DNA of 64,000 bases from Flavobacteriales bacterium (GTDB lineage Bacteria; Bacteroidota; Bacteroidia; Flavobacteriales_F; PHOS-HE28): contig JADJCS010000009.1 of NCBI GenBank assembly GCA_016703105.1, forward strand, positions 1 through 64,000, read 5' to 3'. Position numbers and translations under genes: made by a program. Each line of letters begins with the position of its first letter. The stretch's first letter is position 1. Under the pieces are notes generated by a model, which ran no database searches, was not told the origin of the DNA, and saw only the letters and a list, made by a program, of their open reading frames with translations. Positions 28,954 through 37,152 of the stretch are shown piece after piece.

Positions 28954-29415
28954 CATAATTATGTCGGGGCGCTACATAATTATGTCGCGGCTCTTCATGA
29001 TCAAGGAGCGGCTCCACATGATCATGTCACGGCTCTTCATGATCACGGAGCGGCGCTCCATAATTATGTCACGGCTCTTCATGATCACGGAGCGGCGCTC
29101 CATAATTATGTCACGGCTCTTCATGATCACGGAGCGGCTCCACATAATTATGTCGCGGCTCTTCATGATCAAGGAGCGGCTCTACATGATCATGTCACGG
29201 CCTTTCATGATCACGGAACGGCTCCACATAATTATGTCACGGCTCTTCGCGATCATGGAACGGCCCTTCATAATCATGTCACGGCTCCTCATGATCACGG
29301 CGCGGCTCTTCATAATTATGTCACGGCTCCTCATAATCACGAAGCGGCTCAACATAATTATGTCGCGGCTCATCATAATTATGTCACGGCCCATCATGAT
29401 CACGGATCGGCCCCA
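28954..29415. repeat. Strict 21-bp tandem array of palindromes, 22 units
   Basis: Units begin every 21 bp from 28954 to 29395 without any slip. Each starts with a 10-bp palindrome-like core of consensus CATRATYAYG, followed by an 11-bp linker NNRCGGCTCNN. Nine units have CATAATTATG, a perfect 10-bp palindrome; eleven have a GATC centre (CATGATCACG, CATGATCAAG, CATGATCATG or CGCGATCATG); two are mixed. The inner pair (positions 4 and 7) is A-T in nine and G-C in eleven units, so 20 of 22 keep the palindrome. At least three frames are open across the array only because 21 is a multiple of 3 and the unit lacks stops; the heptad peptides they give (for example MKSRDII) look like by-products. See findings. 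Confidence 0.9.
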
Positions 29416-29590
29416 CGCGACGTCATCGCGAGCCGTCTTCGGCGAAGCGACACTTCACGGCATTATGGATCGCTTCACCCCGAGGCGGGGTTTCGCGATG
29501 ACGAACACGACGTCATCGCGAGCCGTCTTCGGCGAAGCGATCCATTTCACGGCATTATGGATCGCTATCCCGAGGCGAGGTTCGCGAAGA
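29416..29590. repeat. Dispersed palindromic repeat family R2, copies 2 and 3 in tandem
   Basis: Two head-to-tail copies, about 29419-29505 and 29510-29585. Each begins cgacgtcatcgcgagccgtc, has GCGAAGCGA and GGATCGCT arms around ttcacggcattat, and closes with a cgcga-type end. Directly abuts the 21-bp array. Confidence 0.8.
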
Positions 29591-29620
29591 CGGATCAAAA
29601 GGTGGGCGGAGCCCATGGGT

Positions 29621-29786
29621 TGGTGGGCTGGTTGGTTGGTAGTTGTTGGTTGTCCGTGAATGCCTCCTTGCTGGAAAGCGACACGGCCCTCGGCTTCTTG
29701 GCCCTTGGCCATCGCCATCTGCCCTCGAACACCTGACCAGAGACGCCGACAATCGGCAACCGACAACTGACAACCACCAACCAAAC
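29621..29786. repeat. Dispersed repeat family R4, copy 2
   Basis: Left arm at 29621-29658 (ggttggttggtagttgttgg) and right arm at 29747-29786 (caaccgacaactgacaacca) are inverted, with about 90 bp between. Same family as the element inside the cyclase gene. Confidence 0.65.
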
Positions 29787-29819
29787 TCTTACATTACTAC
29801 CATAACCTTGACAGAAACC

Positions 29820-30224
29820 ATGTCAACCGCCGGCACCTCCACAGAGCTTCCGCTCTCCCTGCCTCTGCCCGTGGGCGCAGTACAGAAGGAATGGGACCAG
29901 ACCATCGCCCGCATGCACGCCGCCTGCGAAGTGCTGTACGCCACCGCCCAGGTGGACCTGCGCCGCTATCCCACCATCGAAGTGCGCAACACCCCCGATC
30001 TGCCGCTGGCCGAACTGGAGCGCATCCTCTTCGAGAACCTCCTGCTCGCACCCTTGCATAGGCTGGAGTACAGCCGCACCATTCTCTTTAAGTGCGAGTG
30101 GCTATGGACCTGGCGCAAAACCGTGCCCTGGAAACTGGACGGCTCCGGCAGCATTATGCGCCTGGCACCCGATACGCCCAAGGCGCTGTGGACGTATCGG
30201 TATAATGTGGTGGAGGTGGGGTAG
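29820..30224 (+). CDS. Hypothetical protein
   Basis: 134 residues from the ATG at 29820 (MSTAGTSTELPLSLPLPVGA); the frame is open upstream only through a repeat element. Predicted helical and mixed regions (KEWDQTIARMHAACEVLYAT, then LPLAELERILFENLLLAPLH) end in an aromatic-rich segment (WLWTWRKTVPWKLDG). No TM or signal peptide. I do not recognise a family. It is the first gene downstream of the repeat island on this strand. Confidence 0.6.
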   Translation: MSTAGTSTELPLSLPLPVGAVQKEWDQTIARMHAACEVLYATAQVDLRRYPTIEVRNTPDLPLAELERILFENLLLAPLHRLEYSRTILFKCEWLWTWRKTVPWKLDGSGSIMRLAPDTPKALWTYRYNVVEVG

Positions 30225-30492
30225 GGCGGGCTACGGCTACGTGAGCATCGGGGCACGGAACACAGATCCGCGCCCGCGAGGGGAGGAAGTGGATGGCCTG
30301 CTGATCGCCAATGCGGAAGCCACTCGACATGCTAGCAAGGTAGCCACAGGCTACCAACAGCCTACCATGTGGTGCGTAACCGCAGGCTACGCTCAGACTA
30401 CGCAGTCTACGGACAGTGGGGAAACGCATGTGGATGCCGGGGGCGCCCGACGACGGGAGAGCCCGCGGGGGCCTTACAATTACTTTTGACAC
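30225..30492. other. Intergenic with small hairpin repeats
   Basis: Contains the perfect hairpin GTAGCC-ACA-GGCTAC (30340-30354), followed by several caggctac and cctacc copies up to about 30410. No gene seen. Confidence 0.4.
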
Positions 30493-31275
30493 ATGCGGGA
30501 AATGCATCGATTCCAAATCGCTACTGCCATTTTCATGGGGGTCTTCTTTACGTCACTTGGGTACGAGTTGAAGCCCACCATCGGCGCGTATGTCAGCGGC
30601 TCCGCTGTGGCAATCGTTGCTCTCAGCATTGTGATCTCCGCCTTGATGGCCAACCTAGCCACCACGCTTCTCATCAAGATCCGTTTTGTACGCAAGTATG
30701 TCTTCAGGAACAATTGGATAGAAGGCTTCTGGTACAACATTGATCACGGGACAGAGGGTAAGAAGGACGTATTTAGTGCTAACGCTATCTCAGAGATCCG
30801 TTTCAAGGACCCTTCCACCGGATATCAGACCGTAAGCTATCGGTTGTCGGAGAATCGGGAGATCTTCACGATCTCACGCAACGTCATCCTCCTTGGGGCA
30901 GAGAATATGTACATCAACTACACGTCATCCTCCGCTAAGGGGCCATTCAAACCTCTGATCGCCGCCGGTTTCTTCTTCGCTTCTCCTGGCAGCAAATTCA
31001 TCAACACTTATGATGGGGTGGTTATGGAAATGGACGGCGCATCCTATTTCCAACAACGCGCGATGCGCATGTCGCACAAACAGGTAAGGAGCCTCAGGCG
31101 GGAATACGGCAATGACTGGGTGCGGGTAATTCTTGGAGCGCCGGCTGATGGAAGTGCCAAGGATGGAGGTCGAGGAGCGACGCACCCTGAGGAGGGTACG
31201 CAGTTGCGGAAGCTCTCGATAGTAGCGACCGAACCACCACAGGAGCAGGGTTTGGGTGGGGAACCAGCCCTTTAG
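30493..31275 (+). CDS. Two-TM protein with beta-rich cytoplasmic domain (possible defence effector)
   Basis: 260 residues. Two N-terminal TM helices (ATAIFMGVFFTSLGY; AVAIVALSIVISALMANLA) are followed by a domain beginning RNNWIEGFWYNI, with alternating beta-like segments (TVSYRLSENREIFTISRNVI, ENMYINYTSSS, SKFINTYDGVVMEMDGA). The layout, two TM helices then a W-x-G-x-W beta-barrel-like domain, resembles the 2TM beta-strand-rich effectors (Cap15 type) of CBASS. No nucleotidyltransferase gene is adjacent, so this is architecture only. The C-terminal 40 residues are low complexity. It lies 74 bp upstream of the type IIL restriction gene on the same strand. Confidence 0.55.
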   Translation: MREMHRFQIATAIFMGVFFTSLGYELKPTIGAYVSGSAVAIVALSIVISALMANLATTLLIKIRFVRKYVFRNNWIEGFWYNIDHGTEGKKDVFSANAISEIRFKDPSTGYQTVSYRLSENREIFTISRNVILLGAENMYINYTSSSAKGPFKPLIAAGFFFASPGSKFINTYDGVVMEMDGASYFQQRAMRMSHKQVRSLRREYGNDWVRVILGAPADGSAKDGGRGATHPEEGTQLRKLSIVATEPPQEQGLGGEPAL

Positions 31276-31349
31276 TACTGAACCCACTGACCAAGTACAG
31301 CACGCTAGCGGACACAACGATCGATCTTTCTAGGCTTCTAGTTCACCCG

Positions 31350-34098
31350 ATGCCCCTCTCCCGCCGCGAGATCCGCACACGCGCCACCAAGTTCGCCAAG
31401 CAGTGGGTGGCCGCGCACAATGAAGAGGCGGAGGCCAAGCCGTTCTGGGTGGAGTTCTTCAACATCTTCGGTATCCGCTCCACCACCGTAGGCAGCTACG
31501 AGATGCATGTGAAGAAGCTCGATGCTGCCTTGGGCAAGATCGACTACTTCTGGCCGGGGCACTTGCTGGTGGAGCACAAGAGCAAGGGCAAGGACCTGAA
31601 GAAAGCCGCCATACAGGCCGCCGACTACCTGCACGGGGTGAAGGAGCATGAGAAGCCGCGCTACATCGTGGTCAGCGACTTCGCGCGGTTCGTCGTGTAC
31701 AACCTGGCCGAAGGCACGGAAACCGAGTTGCTCCTGGAGGAACTTCCCAACCGTATTGAGGTCTTCGACTTCATCGCCGGGTACGAAGCGCGGCCGGTGA
31801 GGGAGCAGGACCCCGTGAACATCAAAGCGGCCGAACTCATGGGTCGCTTGCACGATGAGTTGAAGGCAGCGTCCGGACTGGACGGTCACCAGCTGGAGGT
31901 CTACCTGCTGCGCCTGCTCTTCATCCTCTTCGCGGATGATACCGGCATCTTCGAGCGCGACGCGTTCTACAACTTCATCGTGGACCAGACGCGTGATGAC
32001 GGTACCGATGTCGGCCCCCAGCTCGCCCGCCTTTTCCAACTGCTGAACACGGCCGAGGACAAGCGCCCCAAGAACCTCGACGAGCGCCTCGCCGACTTCA
32101 AGTACATCAACGGCAAGCTCTTCGAAGAGCAATTGCCGCTGGCCGAGTGGGACGGTGGCATGCGCGTTACGCTCCTGGGAATGCGCCAGCCTCGATTGGG
32201 CCACCATCAGCCCCGCCATTTTCGGTGCGCTGTTCCAAAGCGCCATGGACCCGAAGATGCGGCGCAACCTCGGCGCGCACTACACCAGCGAGCAGAACAT
32301 CCTCAAGCTCATCAAGCCGCTTTTCCTGGATGAATTGTGGGACGAGTTCGAGAAGGTGAAGGGCGATAAGAACAAGCTGAACAAGTTCCACGACAAGCTG
32401 GCCAACCTGCGCTTCCTGGACCCAGCGTGCGGCTGCGGCAACTTCCTGGTGATCACCTACCGCGAGCTGCGCACTCTGGAGATGCGCGTGATCGAAGCCC
32501 TGATGAAGGGCCAGCAGGTCGTGGATGTGGATACGCTCGTGCTCCTGAACGTGGACCGCTTCTATGGCATCGAGATCGAAGAGTTCCCCGCGCAAATAGC
32601 GCAGGTGGCTATGTGGCTCGCGGACCACCAACTGAACATGCAGGTGAGCCAGCGGTTTGGCGAGTACATGGTACGCGTGCCGCTGCGCAAGAGCGCCACC
32701 ATTGCCAATACCAATGCGCTGCGCGTGGATTGGCAGAGCTTGCTACCGAGCGGTGAACGATACGACTACATCCTCGGGAACCCGCCGTTCTTAGGTCACA
32801 CATGGCAGAACGAGGAGCAGAAGGCAGACATGCATTTGGTTATGTCGAAGATCCAGGGTCATGGGGTACTGGACTTCGTCACAGCTTGGTATGTGAAGGC
32901 AGCCGAGCTGATACAAGGAACCACCACCAAGGTGGGGTTCGTCTCCACCAATTCAATCTCACAAGGTGAGCAGGTGGGTTTGCTGTGGAACGAACTCTAT
33001 CACCGGTACAAGATCAAGATCCACTTTGCTCATCAGACCTTCCGGTGGAACAATGAAGCACGAGGGAATGCAGCCGTGCATTGCGTGATCATCGGTTTCG
33101 CGAACTACGACACAGCTAGAAAGCGGCTCTTCACCTATGAGAATATTGCCGCGATACCCATAGAGGCTTCCGCATCCAATATCAATCCCTATCTCGTCGA
33201 AGGTCAGGATCTGGTCATTGTGAACCGAAGCACTCCTCTCTGTCCTCTACCACGCATGGTGTGGGGCAACAAGCCAACTGATGGCGGCCACTTCCTCTTT
33301 GAAGACAATGAGACCAAGGAGGCGTTCTTAGTCAGCGAGCCTAAGGCGGCCAAATGGATACGCCCATTCTTGAGTGGTGGCGATTTCATCAACGGAAGAC
33401 AGCGATGGTGTCTTTGGTTGAAGGATATCAGCCCGACCGAGCTGAATGCATTGCCACGGGTGAAGGAGCGTGTTGATGCGGTACGAAGAGAGCGCTTAGC
33501 AAGTAAAGCAGATGCGACTAGGAAGAAGGCTGACACGCCGACGCTGTTCGCCCAAGTAGCCCAGCCCATCAGCGATTATCTCGCGATTCCAGAAGTCTCC
33601 TCTGAGCGGAGGAAGTTCATCCCCATTGCCTATCTCTCTAAAGAGGTCATTGCTAGCAACAAGATCCAACTCATTCCTAGCGCATCGCGGTACCAGTTCG
33701 GTATTCTAACCTCGATGATGCATATGGCCTGGGTGGGAAGTGTGTGTGGCAGACTGAAAAGTGACTATAGCTACTCAAATACGATCGTCTACAACAACTA
33801 CCCCTGGCCCGAAGCGCCCACGGCGGCGCATAAAGCAGCGGTGGAGGCCGCCGCGCAAGGGGTGCTGGATGCGCGTGCCAACCACAAAGGCGCCAGCCTC
33901 GCCGATCTGTATGATCCGCTTACCATGCCGCCGGATCTGGTAAAGGCCCACCAAGTCCTGGACAAGGCCGTGGACAAGTGCTACCGCCCCGCGCCCTTTA
34001 CCAGCGATGCGAAGCGGGTGGAGTATCTGTTCGAGTTGTATGAGAAGTATACGAGCGGGTTGTTGGCGCAAGAGAAGCCGAAGCGGAAAGGCAAATGA
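31350..34098 (+). CDS. Type IIL (MmeI-like) restriction-modification enzyme, single frameshift
   Basis: Two frames join near 32173-32181, where a run of three G should be two (corrected text LLECASLDWATISPAIFG). Corrected length is about 915 residues, close to MmeI. Residues 65-77 hold the nuclease motif D-x9-E-x-K (D65, E75, K77 in KIDYFWPGHLLVEHKSK). The methyltransferase has motif I in FLDPACGCGNFLV and motif IV NPPF in ILGNPPFLGHTWQN, typical of N6-adenine enzymes. The C-terminal third holds the target recognition region and a helical tail. One chain therefore cuts and modifies. The stop overlaps the next start by 4 bp. The target sequence cannot be read here. Confidence 0.88.
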
Positions 34099-34913
34099 GC
34101 AAGAAAAGGCGCTCGTTCCTAGCAGCGTTTGGTGTACTGGACTGGACACTTACGCTCGTCGCGTTCGCGGCGATCGGTTATGGTGCGTACTCTGGCTTCA
34201 CATGCAAGGACGACTGGGAGAAGGTCGCCGCACCACTTTTTTCCCTGGCAAGTGGTTTCTTGTTCGTGGTCGCGCTGCTTGTCCAACTGCGCGAACACCG
34301 GCAAACGATCGAGGAGATGGAGCAGGCCAATACGAACCATGCAGCCTTGCTCTTAGTGGCGAAGCAGGAGAAGGAGTTCAATGTCTGTCTACAGGCCGCG
34401 CAAGCAGCGAACACGGAGTTCAAGGAGTTGCGAAATGTTGAGCAGTATGGTGCCGATGCGATCAGGCAGTTCGTCAACTCTTGGGCAAGGATGATGCTAG
34501 ACGAACAATGGACCGGTAAAGCAGTTGATACAGCGAATCCGTTCATGAATCTGCGGAACGTCGAGGAGGTCTTCCACGGGTTCAACAAGATCTATGAGTT
34601 GAACGTGCGCTTGTATTGGACACTATTCGCAATATCGGATAAGGACCTTGCGGCAGATGACCGTGCGTACTTGAATACGATGGTCATTCCATTGATAAGG
34701 GAGCTCGGTAAAGCACAGAGCGAAGCACTGCTGAAGACCACCGAGAAGATCGATCAGCTTCTTGGCTTGGACAATGCAGTCCTGTTGTCAAAGAGAATGG
34801 ACCGCCACGTGCTGAACAGCTACCGCAAGGAACTTCAAAAGCTGTATGATGTCCGCACGAGGCGCCCAGAACTCGCGCAAGCGTCCTCCGCTCGTGCGCC
34901 AATGAACATGTGA
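34095..34913 (+). CDS. Two-TM protein coupled to the restriction gene (putative abortive-infection type)
   Basis: 272 residues, start overlapping the restriction gene stop (ATGA). Two TM helices (LTLVAFAAIGYGAYSGF; APLFSLASGFLFVVALLV) precede a coiled region (REHRQTIEEMEQANTNHAAL) and a long helical domain. The arrangement of two TM, LVQLREHRQ, and a helical domain resembles putative phage abortive-infection proteins, but key motifs are not clear enough to be certain. Translational coupling suggests it works with the R-M enzyme. The last 15 codons overlap an R3-type repeat (34872-34900), so the native C-terminus may have been replaced. Confidence 0.6.
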   Translation: MSKKRRSFLAAFGVLDWTLTLVAFAAIGYGAYSGFTCKDDWEKVAAPLFSLASGFLFVVALLVQLREHRQTIEEMEQANTNHAALLLVAKQEKEFNVCLQAAQAANTEFKELRNVEQYGADAIRQFVNSWARMMLDEQWTGKAVDTANPFMNLRNVEEVFHGFNKIYELNVRLYWTLFAISDKDLAADDRAYLNTMVIPLIRELGKAQSEALLKTTEKIDQLLGLDNAVLLSKRMDRHVLNSYRKELQKLYDVRTRRPELAQASSARAPMNM

Positions 34914-34987
34914 ATGGACATAGATCAGTCGCGACCGGCCCGATTCTACTTCCTTGCTGTGGATGCGCGGATCAAGTTCGGCATCCC

Positions 34988-35747
34988 TCAACTCGCGCGA
35001 GCGTCCTTCGCTCGTGCGTTCCGCATCTTGTAACGTGTGACACGAGCGTGGACGCTTATTCTATGACATGAGCAAGGGTCTTGTTTGGTATGGTTGATCC
35101 TTGCGCAAGACAGCGCAGACCCGGTGGATGATCTTGCCCCGAACGGCGTTGATCACACAAAGCTTGGGCTTTCCCTCAGCCACCTTTCTTCTGTAGTAGG
35201 CCCCAAGCTGTTCGTCATGGCGGATGGCAACGATGGAGGCCATATGCAACAGGCTCTTCAACCAGGAGTTCGCCTTCTTGGACGTTCGGGTACGTCCGCG
35301 CACGCTCGATCCAGAGGTACTCTCGAAGGGAGCGGCGCCTGCATGGCAAGCAAGCTGTCGCGGCGTGGCGAACCGCGTGAACGCATCGGTCAAAGCAAGA
35401 AGATTGGAAGCCAACACAGGACCAACACCCGGCACAGAACTGATCAAATCGTATTGCCGTTTGACCTTCGGGTCAGCCTTGATCTCGGCTTCGATCATCA
35501 CCTCCACCTTCTTGATCAACCTGTCGATCGTGCGCATCTGGGCTTTGTCGAAGCGATTGAAGGAGGAACGCAGGTCCTTGTGCATGTGCCGGTTCACATT
35601 GCCGAGCTGGATCTTGAGCTTCACTTTCCCTTCGACAAGTTGTCGACGTTTCATCAAGAGCTGTTTCAGTTTGCCCATGCGCAAGTGATCGGCAGTAAAC
35701 ATGCGCGCCTGGTCACGGAATCTGCGTGCGTACTGTGCGATGCGCCT
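34988..35747 (-). mobile_element. IS110-family element, truncated copy
   Basis: The 3' half of an IS110 copy. It shares about 110 bp of 3' flank, almost identical, with the full copy next to it, and about 87 percent DNA identity in the coding part. The break is at 35747, after gcgatgcg, where the next copy begins with cctcaactcgcgcgag. Confidence 0.7.
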
Positions 35748-35750
35748 CAA
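35061..35750 (-). pseudogene. IS110 transposase, C-terminal fragment
   Basis: 229 residues starting at RIAQYARRFRDQARMFTA, which is about residue 106 of the full protein. The N-terminal RuvC-like domain with the DEDD acidic residues is missing. The C-terminal IS116/IS110/IS902 domain is intact (SVPGVGPVLASNLLALTDAF, ESTSGSSVRGRTRTSKKANS). It cannot be an active recombinase alone. Confidence 0.9.
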
Positions 35751-35818
35751 CTCGCGCGAGCGTCCTTCGCTCGTGCGTTCCGCATCTTGTAACGTGTGAC
35801 ACGAGCGTGACGCTTATT

Positions 35819-36817
35819 CTATGACATGAGCAAGGGTCTTGTTTGGTATGGTTCATCCTTGCGCAACACAGCGCAGACGCGGTGGATGATCTTGCCACGA
35901 ACGGCGTTGATCACACAAAGCCTCGGTTTCCCTTCGGCCACTTTTCTTCGGTAGTAGGCGCCGAGCTGTTCGTCATTCCGGATGGCGACCATGGAGGCCA
36001 TGTGGAGCAGGCTCTTGAGCCAGGAGTTCGCCTTCTTGGATGTTCGTGTTCGCCCTCGCACACTCGACCCCGAAGTGCTCTCGAAAGGTGCGGCACCCGC
36101 GTGGCAAGCGAGCTGCCTGGGTGTAGAGAAGCGAGTGAAGGCGTCAGTCAACGCGAGCAGGTTGGAGGCCAACACTGGTCCCACGCCAGGGACCGAACTG
36201 ATCAGGTCGTACTGCCGTTTGATCTTTGGATCAGCATTGATCTCCTCCTCGATCAACAATTCCACCTTCTTGAGCAGTCTGTCGATCGTGCGCATCTGGG
36301 CTTTGTCGAAGCGGTTGAAGGAGGAACGCAGATCCTTGTGCATGTGCCGGTTCACATTACCGAGCTGGATCTTGAGCTTCACTTTCCCTTCCACAAGTTG
36401 TCGACGTTTCATCAAGAGCTGTTTCAGTTTGCTCATGCGCAAGTGATCGGCGGTGAACATGCGCGCCTGGTCTCGGAACCTGCGTGCGTACTGCGCGATG
36501 CGGACCGCATCGATCTTATCGCTCTTTCCACGTGCGATCCCCAGGCCTTGCTTGATGTTCATCGGATGCGCAAGCCATACCGGCACCTGTAGATCCACCA
36601 GCACGGCCAACAGCAAATGGGAGTAATGCCCAGTGGGCTCCAGACAGAACAAGCTTTGGGAGAGATCGAGTTGACACTTCTTGATCCACACTCTCACCAA
36701 CTTGATGATCGCCCGTTCCTCATTGCGCACTTGGGCGCTTTCCACATGATCCCCTTCGCTGTTGAGCAAGGCGAAGTCCAGGTGGTCCTGGCTCACATCA
36801 ATGCCGACGTACTTCAT
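35819..36817 (-). CDS. IS110-family transposase (DEDD/Ser bridge-RNA recombinase)
   Basis: 332 residues, complete. The RuvC-like domain has D6 in KYVGIDVSQDHLDFAL, E in FCLEPTGHYSHLLLA, and the D pair in GKSDKIDAVRIAQYAR. A central coiled region follows. The C-terminal domain has the catalytic serine region STSGSSVRGRTRTSKKANSW. In this family the recombinase works with a bridge RNA encoded next to it, which specifies target and donor. It seems to have inserted into, or next to, an older related copy. Confidence 0.93.
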   Translation of the reverse strand: MKYVGIDVSQDHLDFALLNSEGDHVESAQVRNEERAIIKLVRVWIKKCQLDLSQSLFCLEPTGHYSHLLLAVLVDLQVPVWLAHPMNIKQGLGIARGKSDKIDAVRIAQYARRFRDQARMFTADHLRMSKLKQLLMKRRQLVEGKVKLKIQLGNVNRHMHKDLRSSFNRFDKAQMRTIDRLLKKVELLIEEEINADPKIKRQYDLISSVPGVGPVLASNLLALTDAFTRFSTPRQLACHAGAAPFESTSGSSVRGRTRTSKKANSWLKSLLHMASMVAIRNDEQLGAYYRRKVAEGKPRLCVINAVRGKIIHRVCAVLRKDEPYQTRPLLMS

Positions 36818-36879
36818 CTCCGTTTAGATTTGGGTTTGACCAATGATCCTGGAGGGGCTGAGCAAGGACCCTGTGCTTG

Positions 36880-37115
36880 ATGACTCTAACAGGCCTTGAA
36901 GCCTCAAATTCTATTCGAGCCTCAGGTCCGAGGAGACGACAGGTCCCGATAAGCGTCGTAGGTCGTTAGCCTATCGCGCCAGCTGGTTCACCTGACGTCC
37001 CGCTCAGTCCTCTACCATCACCGCAAGAATAGAGTCGTTAGCCTATCGCGCCAGCTGGTTCACCTGACGTCCCGCTCAGTCCTCTTCAGTGATCTATCAC
37101 CGCAAGAATAGAGTC
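36880..37115 (-). ncRNA. Candidate IS110 bridge-RNA region with an internal 72-bp duplication
   Basis: This non-coding stretch lies 5' of the transposase, where IS110-group elements encode their bridge RNA. It contains short stems (cctcaggtccgagg; cgacaggtcccgataagcgtcg). A segment starting gtcgttagcctatcgcgcc at 36962 is repeated from 37034, period 72 bp; each copy is followed by tcaccgcaagaatagagtc. The strand and ends of the RNA are inferred. Confidence 0.4.
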
Positions 37116-37152
37116 GCGCCAGAATTTGGGCGAACTTCATGGCTGTGCGCGA

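Larger units (their letters stand above)
35748..37115 (-). mobile_element. IS110-family element, full copy
   Basis: Contains the intact transposase plus about 70 bp of 3' flank (with the R3 palindrome) and about 300 bp of structured 5' DNA. IS110 elements lack terminal inverted repeats, so the outer right boundary near 37115 is a guess. Confidence 0.6.

Noticed and set aside
28954..29415. CRISPR array
   Set aside because: The repeating unit is 21 bp with no unique spacers and no cas genes are in the window.
28559..29736. Open frames of 280-370 codons across the 21-bp array on both strands, giving heptad-repeat peptides
   Set aside because: The unit lacks stop codons and is a multiple of three, so several frames stay open automatically. 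The covarying palindromes and lack of any codon pattern argue for DNA-level function.
25285..31275. A Pycsar-type defence system made of the cyclase and the two-TM protein
   Set aside because: The cyclase has a TPR sensor, a TM anchor and ordinary purine-cyclase motifs, lies over 3 kb away, and the two-TM protein has no cyclic-nucleotide-binding domain that I can see. The pair does not fit.
30493..31275. A complete CBASS operon
   Set aside because: No CD-NTase, Cap2 or Cap3 gene is present.
32173..32181. Phase-variable switch in the R-M gene
   Set aside because: The run is only three G, too short for slipped-strand switching, and similar indels occur in aroA and other genes.
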